Shown piece after piece: positions 9,824 to 18,126 of a stretch of DNA of 64,000 nucleotides. A program made the position numbers and the translations under genes. This stretch comes from Clostridium sp. C105KSO13 (GTDB lineage: Bacteria > Bacillota > Clostridia > Lachnospirales > Lachnospiraceae). The stretch's first letter is position 1. Each line of letters opens with the position of its first letter. The notes beneath the pieces are model-generated. The model did no database searches and was not told the DNA's origin. It saw only the letters and a program-made list of their open reading frames with translations. The DNA lies in the NCBI RefSeq assembly GCF_001517425.1, contig NZ_FBWL01000168.1, forward strand, positions 62,001 through 126,000, written 5' to 3'.

Positions 9824-10377
9824 ATAATATAGAACTTCTTAAGAAAGAACACGAAAACATTCAGCGGATGTTGGATGTGGTTCATAAAGCATCATTAGAT
9901 GTACTGCTAAACGATCAGATAGATGTAGATGATTTTAAAAAGACGGTAGCATTTATCCGCAGATATGCCGATAAGACCCATCACGGAAAAGAAGAAAAAT
10001 ATCTGTTCAAAGCTATGGTAGAAGATTTGGGCGGTCCGGCAGAAAAGGTAATACAGGGAGGGATGCTCATAGAGCATGACCTCGGACGCCTGTATGTTTC
10101 TGACTTGGATGAGGCACTTGACTCTTTCAAAGAAAACCCTTCTGATGAGAACAAATTAGCCATTTTGGTAGCGGCAGGCAGCTATGAGCATCTCCTGCGA
10201 AGACATATTCAAAAAGAAAATGATACGGTATTTACATTTGGTGAAAAGCACTTACCACAAAAATCAATGGAGTGGGTCGAAGAGCAAAGCCGGGCCTTCG
10301 AAGCAGATTCGGAAAATGCCGCTGAAAGGGAATATCAGCTCCAGGTGCTAAAGGAGCTGGAAGAAAAGTATTTATAA
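9820..10377 (+). CDS. Hemerythrin HHE-domain protein
   Basis: A 185-residue protein formed by one hemerythrin-type four-helix bundle. The iron-ligand pattern is intact: KEHENI (about residue 10), THHGKEEKYLF (about 54-64), IEHDLGR (about 89) and EHLLRRHIQKENDTVF (about 125-140). Such proteins bind a di-iron centre and serve in oxygen or nitric-oxide binding, sensing or detoxification. The ATG overlaps the previous stop and follows GGAAGG; a longer in-frame start inside the previous gene was rejected. Last gene of the operon, followed by a terminator. Confidence 0.85.
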   Translation: MNNIELLKKEHENIQRMLDVVHKASLDVLLNDQIDVDDFKKTVAFIRRYADKTHHGKEEKYLFKAMVEDLGGPAEKVIQGGMLIEHDLGRLYVSDLDEALDSFKENPSDENKLAILVAAGSYEHLLRRHIQKENDTVFTFGEKHLPQKSMEWVEEQSRAFEADSENAAEREYQLQVLKELEEKYL

Positions 10378-10380
10378 GCA

Positions 10381-10430
10381 GAGCCGGAAATCCATATAAA
10401 CAGGTACTGGGTTTCCCGGCCCTCTTTTTA
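10381..10430 (+). terminator. Probable terminator of the hemerythrin operon
   Basis: Imperfect hairpin: GAGCCGGAAATCC pairs with GGGTTTCCCGGCCCTC, followed by a T run. It lies between converging operons. Confidence 0.65.
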
Positions 10431-10458
10431 AAGATAAAAGGTATGAAAATATGCAGCC

Positions 10459-11889
10459 CTATCCAAGTGTCATAAATATGTATCTGATGACAAATACGAT
10501 GGATATTATTAATGTTAATGCTTTCACTTCTCCCCTCTTTTGGGTAAATATCTTCATTAGGCAGAATGTAATAAGTCCAAGTGCAATACCATTTGCGATA
10601 GAGTAGGTAAATGGCATAAACACGATGGTGCAGAATGCAGGAAGCGCATTGGTCATGTCGCGGAAATCTACATCTTTTATATTGCTTAACATTAAAATTC
10701 CTACGAAGACAAGTGCCGGAGCTGTGGCTGCTCCCGGAACTATGCTTACTATGGGCGCGAAAATAATTGAGCCCAGGAATAATAACGCTGTCACAAAGCT
10801 GGTCATTCCGGTTTTTCCACCTTCTGCGATGCCTGCGCTGGATTCCACAACGGTGGTAACAGTAGATGTACCTACCATAGAACCTGCTGCTGTTGAAATC
10901 GCGTCTGACATTAAAGCTTGCTTCATACGGACAACTTCGCCGTTTTCATCTATCAGACCAGACTGCTTTGCAGCTCCTAACAAGGTTCCGATAGAGTCGA
11001 ACATATTTACCAGTGAAAAACTAATAACCAGCATGACAACTGTGAACACTGTATCTATCATACTTTCACCCCGGAACAGGCCGGCAAAATCCATCTTCAT
11101 GAAAGAGACCTCTGCAAAGTCAGAAAACTTTGCCCCGATGTCCAGGCTGAAGTTTGATAAATGAGTGACTCCCAAAGGAATTCCTACAATAGTTGATGCT
11201 ACAATACCAATTAGGATGGAACCTTTCACTTTTTTTGCATGAAGTATTCCCATAATGATTAAACCAATCAATGCGACTAATGCCCCCATCATTGGAGCCA
11301 GATCTGCTTCTGGATTTCTCCACTGTGCAAAATCCACCATGCTGACAAGTGTTGCCGGGTTTCCTACAACCAGGCCAGAATTTTTAAGTCCGATAATCGT
11401 GATAAACAAACCAATTCCAGGTGTTATCGCCGTCTTTACCGCATCCGGAATCGAACGGATAATCGCCTCCCTCAAACCCACAGCAGTAATAACAATAAAG
11501 AATATTCCTGACAGGAATACGATGACAAGTGCCTGCCCATAAGTATATCCCATTCCCAGCACAACCGTGTATGCAAAGAATGCATTAAGTCCCATACCGG
11601 GTGCCTGAGCAAATGGAACCTTGGCATATATGGAACAAAGAATAGTCCCGATAAATGCGCCGATACATGTCCCGATGAATACACCATTAGATATCTTTCC
11701 TGCCATCGCGGCGTTTCCCATAATCACATATGGATCTGCCAAAACCTGAGGATTCAGGATTAATATATATGCGATGGTGATAAATGTAGTAAAACCCGCA
11801 AGTATTTCTGTACTCATGTTAGACTTGCTCTGTGTAATACCAAAAAAATTGTCAAAAATGCCTGTTTTGTTTTCTGTATCTGTATTCAT
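10459..11889 (-). CDS. pbuG: Guanine/hypoxanthine/adenine permease (NCS2, AzgA type)
   Basis: Proton-linked nucleobase importer of 476 residues with 12 or more hydrophobic segments. The N terminus ITQSKSNMSTEILAGFTTFITIAYIL, and the motifs APGMGLNAFF and MFDSIGTLLGAA, are typical of the AzgA/PbuG/PbuO branch. A guanine-class riboswitch precedes it on the same strand, which independently supports purine transport and predicts repression when guanine or hypoxanthine is plentiful. Whether it is PbuG or PbuO in substrate preference cannot be read here. Confidence 0.9.
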   Translation of the reverse strand: MNTDTENKTGIFDNFFGITQSKSNMSTEILAGFTTFITIAYILILNPQVLADPYVIMGNAAMAGKISNGVFIGTCIGAFIGTILCSIYAKVPFAQAPGMGLNAFFAYTVVLGMGYTYGQALVIVFLSGIFFIVITAVGLREAIIRSIPDAVKTAITPGIGLFITIIGLKNSGLVVGNPATLVSMVDFAQWRNPEADLAPMMGALVALIGLIIMGILHAKKVKGSILIGIVASTIVGIPLGVTHLSNFSLDIGAKFSDFAEVSFMKMDFAGLFRGESMIDTVFTVVMLVISFSLVNMFDSIGTLLGAAKQSGLIDENGEVVRMKQALMSDAISTAAGSMVGTSTVTTVVESSAGIAEGGKTGMTSFVTALLFLGSIIFAPIVSIVPGAATAPALVFVGILMLSNIKDVDFRDMTNALPAFCTIVFMPFTYSIANGIALGLITFCLMKIFTQKRGEVKALTLIISIVFVIRYIFMTLG

Positions 11890-11999
11890 TTTGAGCCTCC
11901 GTTATTTCATAATATGTTTCATTAACCATATTCTTATCCCACTCTTAACAACATGAATCTCTCTACCCTCCCTATTATTTTTTATTATAAAAAGCCAAC

Positions 12000-12119
12000 T
12001 TTCCTGTTTTCAGGCAACAAAAAAGAGTTGCCTATAAAATTGTCATTAAGACAAATTTATGTAGTCAACTCTTGCGGCAGTTGGTAGAGACTCTGGGCCA
12101 ATCCCCAGAATATACATAA
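12000..12119 (-). promoter_or_regulatory. Guanine-class purine riboswitch
   Basis: On the minus strand the aptamer spans about 12119 to 12057. P1 is TTATGTA with TACATAA, P2 is CTGGG with CCCAG, and P3 is CAACT with AGTTG. The conserved joining segment GTCTCTACCAACTGCC is present. The specificity base in TTGACTAC is C, as in guanine rather than adenine riboswitches. Downstream (about 12056-12000) are mutually exclusive T-rich hairpins, including GGCAAC/GTTGCC and a long hairpin using the P3 3' strand AAGAGTTG with CAACTCTT before a T run, so control of termination is likely. The exact switching pairs are not resolved. Confidence 0.92.
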
Positions 12120-12147
12120 TGGAAAACAGTAATATTAAGTTTAACTT

Positions 12148-12153
12148 ATTATA
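12148..12153 (-). promoter_or_regulatory. -10 element of the riboswitch/permease transcript
   Basis: TATAAT on the minus strand, about 29 bases before the aptamer. No strong -35 hexamer was found at 16-18 bases. Confidence 0.5.
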
Positions 12154-12306
12154 CGATTTGAATAACCTTGCGCCTCATTGAGTTTGATTTTACATGTTTA
12201 TGCCTATAAAATCAAGTTATTTGTTTAAAAAACTTGATATCTGATTAAAAAGTGCACAATAAAAGGGGATATTGACATCAAACACTTAAAATACGAATCA
12301 AAGCAC

Positions 12307-12336
12307 TTGACGAAGCTCTTTTCGAAAGCATATAAT
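12307..12336 (+). promoter_or_regulatory. Promoter of the aldo/keto reductase gene
   Basis: TTGACG, 18 bases, TATAAT, about 48 bases before the chosen start. Confidence 0.7.
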
Positions 12337-12383
12337 AATGGAGACAAAATTCAGTATACTGCATATTGAGGAGGACACAAGAG

Positions 12384-13304
12384 ATGAAAAGAATGCCATT
12401 GGGAACAAGCGGCCTTGAAGTGCCGGTAATTGCAGCAGGGTGTATGAGGATAAATGCTCTGGATGGGGAAAGTCTGGAAAGTTACATTAATAAATGCATG
12501 GAGCTGGGAATAAACTTTTTCGAACATGCTAATATATACGGAGACGGTAAATGTGAATCTCTTTTTGCCGGGGCATTTGCAAAAACAGAATTCAGACGCG
12601 AGGATATTATTCTGCAGTCCAAGTGTGGGATTGTCCCGGGAGTGATGTATGACTTTTCAAAGGAACATATTATAAAATCTGTAGAAGACAGTTTGAAAAG
12701 GCTGGACACTGATTATCTGGATGTTCTGGTTCTCCACCGTCCGGATGCCCTCATGGAGCCCGAGGAAGTGGCAGAGGCCTTTGACCTGTTGAATGCATCG
12801 GGGAAGGTGAGGAATTTCGGTGTATCTAATCACAAACCAATGCAGATAGAATTGCTGAAGAAGTATGTAAAACAGGACCTTGTTACTGACCAGCTGCAGT
12901 TTAGCATACCATTTTCCAATATGATAGCGAACGGGATGGAAGTCAACATGCTGACGGACGGCTCCGTGGACCATGACGGGAGTATTCTCGATTACTGCCG
13001 CTTGAAGAATATAACAATTCAGGCATGGTCTCCTTTCCAGTACGGTTTCTTTGAAGGAGTATTTATTGGAAGTGAAAAGTATCCGGAATTAAATCAGCAG
13101 TTAGAGGAGCTGGCAGAGCGTTATGGTGTGACACCTGTTGCAATTGTAACGTCCTGGATGCTGAGACATCCTGCACATGTACAGATGATAGCCGGAACAA
13201 CAAATCTGAGCCGGCTGGAAGAAATAGCGAAGGGATCCAATATCAATCTAAGCAGGGAAGAGTGGTATAAGCTTTATTTAAGTGCAGGACATATATTGCC
13301 TTAA
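12384..13304 (+). CDS. Aldo/keto reductase
   Basis: A 306-residue NADPH-dependent oxidoreductase of the aldo/keto reductase fold. It resembles the YdhF-type subgroup: it opens MKRMPLGTSGLEVPVIAAGCMRI, has FFEHANIYGDGKCE around the catalytic Tyr, LDVLVLHRPDALMEPEEVAEAF and GKVRNFGVSNH. The ATG at 12384 is chosen because GAGGAGG lies 9 bases upstream; the in-frame TTG six codons earlier overlaps that site. It has its own promoter. Substrate not determinable. Confidence 0.88.
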   Translation: MKRMPLGTSGLEVPVIAAGCMRINALDGESLESYINKCMELGINFFEHANIYGDGKCESLFAGAFAKTEFRREDIILQSKCGIVPGVMYDFSKEHIIKSVEDSLKRLDTDYLDVLVLHRPDALMEPEEVAEAFDLLNASGKVRNFGVSNHKPMQIELLKKYVKQDLVTDQLQFSIPFSNMIANGMEVNMLTDGSVDHDGSILDYCRLKNITIQAWSPFQYGFFEGVFIGSEKYPELNQQLEELAERYGVTPVAIVTSWMLRHPAHVQMIAGTTNLSRLEEIAKGSNINLSREEWYKLYLSAGHILP

Positions 13305-13366
13305 CTGCTGCTATGCCGTTCACTTGTAACAGCTGCAACAAGGACAACTGTTTAGGGGATAACACA

Positions 13367-13750
13367 ATGAAAGATTTTTTTATCGAAGAGAAGTTTAAAA
13401 AGGCTATTCATGCAATTGAAATTATTATTGCTGTTATATTAATGATTGGAATTGTTATTGGACTAATAGACCTGGTTAAATATTTTTTGGAAATTCTGGT
13501 GGCATCCCCGGACAAGTCATACGATCTTTTTCAGGCTTTTCTCGGGCATGCACTACTGTTGATTGTAGGGGCAGAGCTCATATCAATGATATTATATCAT
13601 TCGAATAAGGCACTTCTGGAATTGATACTTTTTGTAATAGCCAGGAAGATGCTGATATATGCCACTTCAATGACAGATCTGGTGTTTGGGGCAGTGGCCA
13701 TAGCAGTTGTTTTTGTTACTTTGAAGTTTCTGGTAAAAAACGATGAGTGA
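13367..13750 (+). CDS. PsiE-like small membrane protein
   Basis: A 127-residue protein with four hydrophobic helices (about residues 14-35, 50-68, 75-95 and 100-122), resembling the phosphate-starvation-inducible PsiE family. Function unknown. The ATG follows AGGGG at reasonable spacing. A longer in-frame reading from 13313 would add a Cys-rich 18-residue leader, but has no ribosome binding site. It follows the reductase by 62 bases and may share its transcript. Confidence 0.7.
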   Translation: MKDFFIEEKFKKAIHAIEIIIAVILMIGIVIGLIDLVKYFLEILVASPDKSYDLFQAFLGHALLLIVGAELISMILYHSNKALLELILFVIARKMLIYATSMTDLVFGAVAIAVVFVTLKFLVKNDE

Positions 13751-13808
13751 CATCCAGACGACATGGAGGAGCCAAAGAACGAAACCATGACAGTTGGAAA
13801 TGAAACAG

Positions 13809-13832
13809 AAAAAGGGCAGTAAAGCACTGCCC
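13809..13832 (-). terminator. Terminator of the ferredoxin-like gene
   Basis: On the minus strand GGGCAGT-GCTTT-ACTGCCC is followed by a run of five T. It lies between the converging psiE-like and ferredoxin-like genes. Confidence 0.75.
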
Positions 13833-13878
13833 CCATTGCACTTAGGAATGTCCGTAAGATTAAGTCCAGACTTTTCTG

Positions 13879-14580
13879 TTATAGAATTTCTCCTTCTGTG
13901 GAGACGGTTACGACCTGCCATGGAATCATTTTGCCACTGTTCATAAGAGCAGTTTTGACTGCCTGCTCCAGTCCGCCGCAGCAGGGAACTTCCATTCGTA
14001 TTATGGTGACATTTTTAATTGAATTCTGTCTGATAATCTCGGTCAGCTTTTCAGAATAATCAACGTCATCCAGTTTTGGGCATCCTATCAGTGTAATCTT
14101 TCCCTGCATAAAATCCTGATGGAAATTGGCATAGGCGTAGGCTGTGCAGTCTGCGGCGATAAGCAGCTGGGCATTCTCAAAGTAAGGTGCATTGACAGGG
14201 ACAAGCTTTATCTGCACGGGCCACTGGCCAAGCTGAGATTCAGCCACATCGGATGTGGCTGGTACACTTTTTTGTACCGGAGTACGGTCTATCGCCTTTG
14301 CACGTGATCCGGGACAGACAAAGGGATGTGACTGTTCTTTCCTGGCTTTTTGATGCTGAAGAACAGCTTCTGCATCATATTCGGCAGCTTCCCGCTCTAC
14401 AAAAGTAATGGCCCCTGTCGGACAGTTCGGAAGACAATCGCCCAATCCATCACAGTAATCATCTCTTAATAGTTTTGCTTTTCCGTTTACCATTCCAATA
14501 GCCCCTTCATGACATGCCTGTGCACATAGTCCGCAGCCGTTGCATTTTTCTTCATCTATTTCTATAATTTTTCTTATCAC
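13879..14580 (-). CDS. Ferredoxin-like iron-sulfur protein
   Basis: A 233-residue protein with an N-terminal two-cluster ferredoxin domain and a C-terminal domain of unknown role. Cluster one is CNGCGLCAQAC. Cluster two reads CDGLGDCLPNCP, where Leu replaces the second Cys. The C-terminal half has CPKLDD and PCCGGLEQA. The start is the GTG with TAAGGAGG upstream; the ATG farther upstream would run through this site. Divergent from the Crp/Fnr-type gene with a palindromic operator between, which suggests regulation by that protein. A redox function is likely; partner unknown. Confidence 0.82.
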   Translation of the reverse strand: MIRKIIEIDEEKCNGCGLCAQACHEGAIGMVNGKAKLLRDDYCDGLGDCLPNCPTGAITFVEREAAEYDAEAVLQHQKARKEQSHPFVCPGSRAKAIDRTPVQKSVPATSDVAESQLGQWPVQIKLVPVNAPYFENAQLLIAADCTAYAYANFHQDFMQGKITLIGCPKLDDVDYSEKLTEIIRQNSIKNVTIIRMEVPCCGGLEQAVKTALMNSGKMIPWQVVTVSTEGEIL

Positions 14581-14649
14581 AATAAATACCTCCTTATTGA
14601 TTTCCTTGATTTCATACTGGCATTGTACTATACTCAATAGAAAGAGGAT

Positions 14650-14663
14650 GTTGTTATTACAAC
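14650..14663. promoter_or_regulatory. Probable Crp/Fnr-type operator in the divergent region
   Basis: Perfect palindrome GTTGTTATTACAAC, 13 bases before the regulator start, between the divergent ferredoxin-like and regulator genes. Same half-sites and spacing as at 7445-7458. Autoregulation is inferred. Confidence 0.6.
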
Positions 14664-14676
14664 GAAACGGAGAAAA

Positions 14677-15369
14677 ATGGATTATAAAATTATTATAGAG
14701 ACTGAATTATTTGCAGGGGCATCACAGGAAGAAACTAAGGCCATGCTGAAATGCCTTAGTGCAGAGGAAAGAAGCTATCCCAAAGACCATACAATATACC
14801 ACATGGGACAGACAGTACATCGGCTGGGATTGCTGATAGAGGGGGGAGTCAACATTGTCAGAACAGATGTGTGGGGAAATGAGAACATTATCGGACATAT
14901 TTTGCCCGGAGATGTTTTTGCGGAAACATACGCCTGCAATCCTGAAGAACCAATGATGGCAGATGTGGTGACGACTATGGAATCCAAAGTTATGTTTCTG
15001 GATATGGGAAAGGTAATACGAACCTGCAATTCCACTTGCGGTTACCACGAGAGACTTATCCGCAACCTGCTTATCACAATGTCTGTGAAAAATCTAAATT
15101 TGTCACGGAAAATAAATCATATCACACCAAAAACAATTCGCGAGAGATTGTTGTCCTATCTGTCCTGGGAAGCTGTGAGGCAGGGAAAGATGCACATAGA
15201 TATTCCCTTTAGCCGCCAGCAGCTTGCGGACTATCTCGCTGTGGACAGAAGTGCGCTTTCCAGCGAGCTTTCAAAAATGCAAAAAGAGGGACTCCTCAGT
15301 TATAAGAAGAATCATTTCATTTTAAAGGAAGCGAAGACAGATGGAATATATCTGAACCTGGAGAACTAG
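14677..15369 (+). CDS. Crp/Fnr-family transcriptional regulator
   Basis: A 230-residue regulator with an N-terminal cyclic-nucleotide-type sensor barrel (about 10-125) and a C-terminal winged helix (about 150-225). The recognition helix lies in SRQQLADYLAVDRSALSSELSKM. Cysteines include C25, one near 89 and a CNSTC pair near 115-119, but the classic Fnr N-terminal Cys cluster is absent, so the effector cannot be assigned; haem, NO or redox ligands are possible by analogy with HcpR-like relatives. The neighbouring palindromes suggest it controls itself, the ferredoxin-like gene and the hemerythrin operon. Confidence 0.88.
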   Translation: MDYKIIIETELFAGASQEETKAMLKCLSAEERSYPKDHTIYHMGQTVHRLGLLIEGGVNIVRTDVWGNENIIGHILPGDVFAETYACNPEEPMMADVVTTMESKVMFLDMGKVIRTCNSTCGYHERLIRNLLITMSVKNLNLSRKINHITPKTIRERLLSYLSWEAVRQGKMHIDIPFSRQQLADYLAVDRSALSSELSKMQKEGLLSYKKNHFILKEAKTDGIYLNLEN

Positions 15370-15397
15370 CGGACTATCTGCGGGCTGGACCGGCTGT

Positions 15398-15640
15398 TTA
15401 CTGGTCAAGTTGCTGCAGCATCTTCATCATTTCGATGTCGTCTTCTTTTAATTTGATATTTGAACTGTAGCATTTTCCCTCCGGGGTTGTAACAGTGATT
15501 TCAACAATAGTACCTTCCATCAGGGCATTATCTGCGACTGCCTTTATAAATGGAGGAAATTTAGGATGATTATTGGTGAAGCGCTCTCTGGCACTTTTAA
15601 ACTTCTGAAGTATGGCAAGCTGGTTAAAATTAAAATTCAT
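15398..15640 (-). CDS. Small conserved-looking protein, unknown function
   Basis: An 80-residue soluble protein starting MNFNFNQLAILQKF, with no Cys-rich site or membrane helix. Its first half is helical and basic, then a beta-rich stretch (TIVEITVTTPEGKCY) and an acidic helix at the end. An ATG with AGGGAG upstream supports the start, and codon use resembles neighbours. I do not recognise the family with certainty. Confidence 0.6.
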   Translation of the reverse strand: MNFNFNQLAILQKFKSARERFTNNHPKFPPFIKAVADNALMEGTIVEITVTTPEGKCYSSNIKLKEDDIEMMKMLQQLDQ

Positions 15641-15797
15641 TTTCAAGTCTCCCTATAATAAAGTTTTAGTCTTCTTTAAATATAAGGTATTTCTATGAAA
15701 ATGACAAGTCAAGAGTAACCGTCGGAATGAAAAAAATAATTTGGGTATTGAAAACCTGCTCCGTCTGTGTTAAAATATTTCTCGTGTCAAAGATAAC

Positions 15798-15868
15798 GCG
15801 GGTGTAGTTCAATGGTAGAACACCAGCCTTCCAAGCTGGATACGTGGGTTCGATTCCCATCACCCGCT
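15798..15868 (+). tRNA. tRNA-Gly (anticodon TCC)
   Basis: Full cloverleaf. The acceptor stem GCGGGTG pairs with CACCCGC, the D-arm contains TTCAATGGTAGAA, the anticodon stem CCAGC/GCTGG encloses loop CTTCCAA (anticodon TCC at 15830-15832), and the T-arm is GTGGG-TTCGATT-CCCAT. CCA is not encoded. Confidence 0.96.
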
Positions 15869-15875
15869 TTTGCAG

Positions 15876-15920
15876 AAAAGTGCTATGTGCCAATTTATAG
15901 GGCCGCAGCACTTTTTCTTT
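15876..15920 (+). terminator. Probable terminator after tRNA-Gly
   Basis: AAAAGTGCT and AGCACTTTT can pair across a 22-base loop, followed by a T-rich stretch. Confidence 0.6.
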
Positions 15921-16011
15921 ACCATACTATTTATTTGAAGTAACAGTTCAGCCATGCGAATTTTGACGGCATAAGCAAGAGAAAGCTCCCTATCTGAATT
16001 TTAAAAGTGTG

Positions 16012-16040
16012 TTGAGAACTTGTCTTTTTTAAAGTATAAT
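16012..16040 (+). promoter_or_regulatory. Promoter of the YesL gene
   Basis: TTGAGA, 17 bases, TATAAT, 61 bases before the start. A partial copy of the dispersed TTCAGAACCAAG repeat lies between promoter and gene (about 16049-16078). Confidence 0.65.
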
Positions 16041-16100
16041 AGTAATTATTCAGAACCAAGCTTGAGCAGTTACAAATAACACAGGAAAAGAGAGAATATT

Positions 16101-16724
16101 ATGAACTGGACAGATAACGTAGTAATGCGGGCTTTAAGCAGGCTATGCGACTTTATACTACTGAATGTTTTATGGGTGATATGTTCCATTCCGCTTTTTA
16201 CAATTGGGGCTTCAACCACTGCATTGTACACAGTGATGCTGAAGGTAGTGAAAAATGAAGAGGGATATATTGTAAAGGGATTTTTCAGAGCATTTAAGGA
16301 TAATTTCAAAGATGGCACTATAATATGGCTGATTATGGGTGGTATAGGAGCTGTGCTTGGAGTCGATATTCGGCTGGTTTCCGGTATGGAGCCCCCGATA
16401 CGCACAGTATTTCAGGGAATCTTTACCATATTGGGGTTTATCTGGCTATGTGTAGTGATATATGTATTTCCGCTGACGGCACGTTATGAGAATACCATTA
16501 AGAACACTTTAAAAAATGCGCTGCTGCTATCCGTGGCAAAGCTGCCCTACACGATACTTATGGTTGTGGTCACGGCAGGTCCGGTTATACTTACGCTGTT
16601 GAATACAAGAACACTGATGATCGGTATAATGCTGTGGTTCGTGGCAGGTGTGTCGCTGGTAGTCTGGGTGAATTCATTTATGCTGCATAAAGTTTTTGAA
16701 ATATTTCATACAAACGGAAATTAA
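16101..16724 (+). CDS. YesL-family (DUF624) membrane protein
   Basis: A 207-residue membrane protein with about five hydrophobic helices. The opening RLCDFILLNVLWVICSIPLF and the ASTTALYTVMLKV stretch are characteristic of DUF624/YesL. Members often sit with sugar ABC transporters, but this one does not. Function unknown. AAGAGAG lies upstream of the ATG. Confidence 0.8.
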   Translation: MNWTDNVVMRALSRLCDFILLNVLWVICSIPLFTIGASTTALYTVMLKVVKNEEGYIVKGFFRAFKDNFKDGTIIWLIMGGIGAVLGVDIRLVSGMEPPIRTVFQGIFTILGFIWLCVVIYVFPLTARYENTIKNTLKNALLLSVAKLPYTILMVVVTAGPVILTLLNTRTLMIGIMLWFVAGVSLVVWVNSFMLHKVFEIFHTNGN

Positions 16725-16739
16725 GAGAAAAAGAGACTC

Positions 16740-16760
16740 AAAAGGGTCAGACCCCTTTTT
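16740..16760. repeat. Short palindromic repeat, GGGTCAGACCC core
   Basis: AAAAGGGTCAGACCCC followed by a T run. The same core occurs at about 24356, in reverse at about 28577, and in variant form at about 23353. It could act as a weak terminator between yesL and xpt. Confidence 0.55.
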
Positions 16761-16778
16761 GAAAATGGAGGAACTGTG

Positions 16779-17357
16779 ATGAATGTTTTAGAAGAACGGA
16801 TCTTAAAGGATGGGATTGTTAAGGAAGGCAATGTGTTAAAGGTTGACAGCTTCCTGAATCATCAGATGGATATTCATTTATTTGATGAAATGGGAAAGGA
16901 GTTTAAGAACCGTTTTGCGGACAAGCCGATTAATAAGATTCTGACAATTGAAGCATCCGGCATCGGTATTGCATGTATTGTGGCACAGCAATTTGATGTT
17001 CCGGTGGTCTTTGCCAAGAAGTCGCAGAGCATTAACCTGGAAGGGGAGATGTATGTGGCAGAGGTGGAGTCTTTTACTCATAAATGTAAGAACAATGTCA
17101 TTGTAGCTCAAAAGTTTTTGTCACCGGAGGATCACGTTCTGATTATTGATGATTTTCTGGCAAACGGCTGTGCGCTTCAGGGATTGATACGTATTGTGCA
17201 GGCGGCGGGAGCTACGGTGGAAGGAATCGGTATTGCTATTGAAAAGGGCTTTCAATCCGGCGGACGTATCATACGGAATCTGGGATTTCAGCTGGAATCT
17301 CTGGCGATTATAGAAAAAATGAATGCCGAGACCGGGGATATTGTATTTCGTGATTAG
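16779..17357 (+). CDS. xpt: Xanthine phosphoribosyltransferase
   Basis: Purine salvage enzyme that joins xanthine to PRPP to give XMP. It has 192 residues, close to the B. subtilis Xpt length. The PRPP-binding motif is [11 protein letters not shown] (about 122-132), and the N-terminal [26 protein letters not shown] is typical. The ATG is preferred over the GTG directly before it because GGAGG lies 7 bases upstream. Unlike in Bacillus, no purine riboswitch precedes it here; the riboswitch in this window controls the permease at 10.4-11.9 kb. Confidence 0.93.
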   Translation: MNVLEERILKDGIVKEGNVLKVDSFLNHQMDIHLFDEMGKEFKNRFADKPINKILTIEASGIGIACIVAQQFDVPVVFAKKSQSINLEGEMYVAEVESFTHKCKNNVIVAQKFLSPEDHVLIIDDFLANGCALQGLIRIVQAAGATVEGIGIAIEKGFQSGGRIIRNLGFQLESLAIIEKMNAETGDIVFRD

Positions 17358-17397
17358 TAGAGTGTCGTAAAAGATAGAGAGTAACAGGAGATAAGAT

Positions 17398-18102
17398 ATG
17401 CTGAAATCGTATGTTGCCTTTGATGTGGAAACAACCGGGCTTGATCCGGAACAGAATGAGATTATAGAAATAGGTGCGCTGAAGGTGCGTGATGGAATAG
17501 TGCAGGAGCGGTTTATGGAGTTTATCCGCCCCACGGAGTTTATACAGCCTGCCATTACGGAGCTGACAGGGATTACCAATCAGATGGTGGAGCAGGCGAG
17601 ACGCAGGCAGGATGTTATACCTGATTTCCTGGATTTTTGTGAAGATGATATCTTGATCGGCCATAATGTTATTTTTGATTACAGCTTTATGAAAATGAGT
17701 GCCTTATCAGAAGGGATGGATTTCGAAAAGAACGGAATCGATACGTTAAAAATTGCCCAGAAGGTACACAAGGAAATGAAATCTAAAAGTCTGGGTTCTC
17801 TGTGCGAGTATTATCATATTGTGAACAGTGCAGCCCATAGGGCATATCACGATGCCCTTGCCACTGCAAAATTATATCAGACATTGGCTCATTTTTTTGA
17901 AGAGACTGATCCGAAGCTGTTTCAGCCTGCAGCACTTAATTATAAACAGAAGCCGGTAACACGTGCTACAGAAAAACAGATTGGATTTCTGAAAAAGCTT
18001 ATGCGCAATAACGGGATGAAAATAACCTGGAATCCCGAGACAATTACAAGAAGCGAGGCATCAAAGCTGATTGATCAAATATTAAATGGTGCGAAATCTT
18101 AA
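17398..18102 (+). CDS. DnaQ-type 3'-5' exonuclease
   Basis: A 234-residue DEDDh-type exonuclease related to the epsilon/PolC proofreading domain. Exo I is FDVETTGLD (about 8-16), Exo II is LIGHNVIFDYSF (about 84-95) and Exo III is HRAYHDALAT (about 144-153). The C-terminal 45 residues (TRATEKQIGFLKKLMRNNGM) form a small helical extension found in several clostridial homologues. A stand-alone repair or editing nuclease is likely. AGGAGAT precedes the ATG. Confidence 0.88.
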   Translation: MLKSYVAFDVETTGLDPEQNEIIEIGALKVRDGIVQERFMEFIRPTEFIQPAITELTGITNQMVEQARRRQDVIPDFLDFCEDDILIGHNVIFDYSFMKMSALSEGMDFEKNGIDTLKIAQKVHKEMKSKSLGSLCEYYHIVNSAAHRAYHDALATAKLYQTLAHFFEETDPKLFQPAALNYKQKPVTRATEKQIGFLKKLMRNNGMKITWNPETITRSEASKLIDQILNGAKS

Positions 18103-18126
18103 GAAAGTTTTTAGATTCTTATAACG

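Noticed and set aside
13313-13366. Cys-rich leader peptide or N-terminal extension of the PsiE-like protein
   Set aside because: In frame, but without a ribosome binding site, whereas the ATG at 13367 has one.
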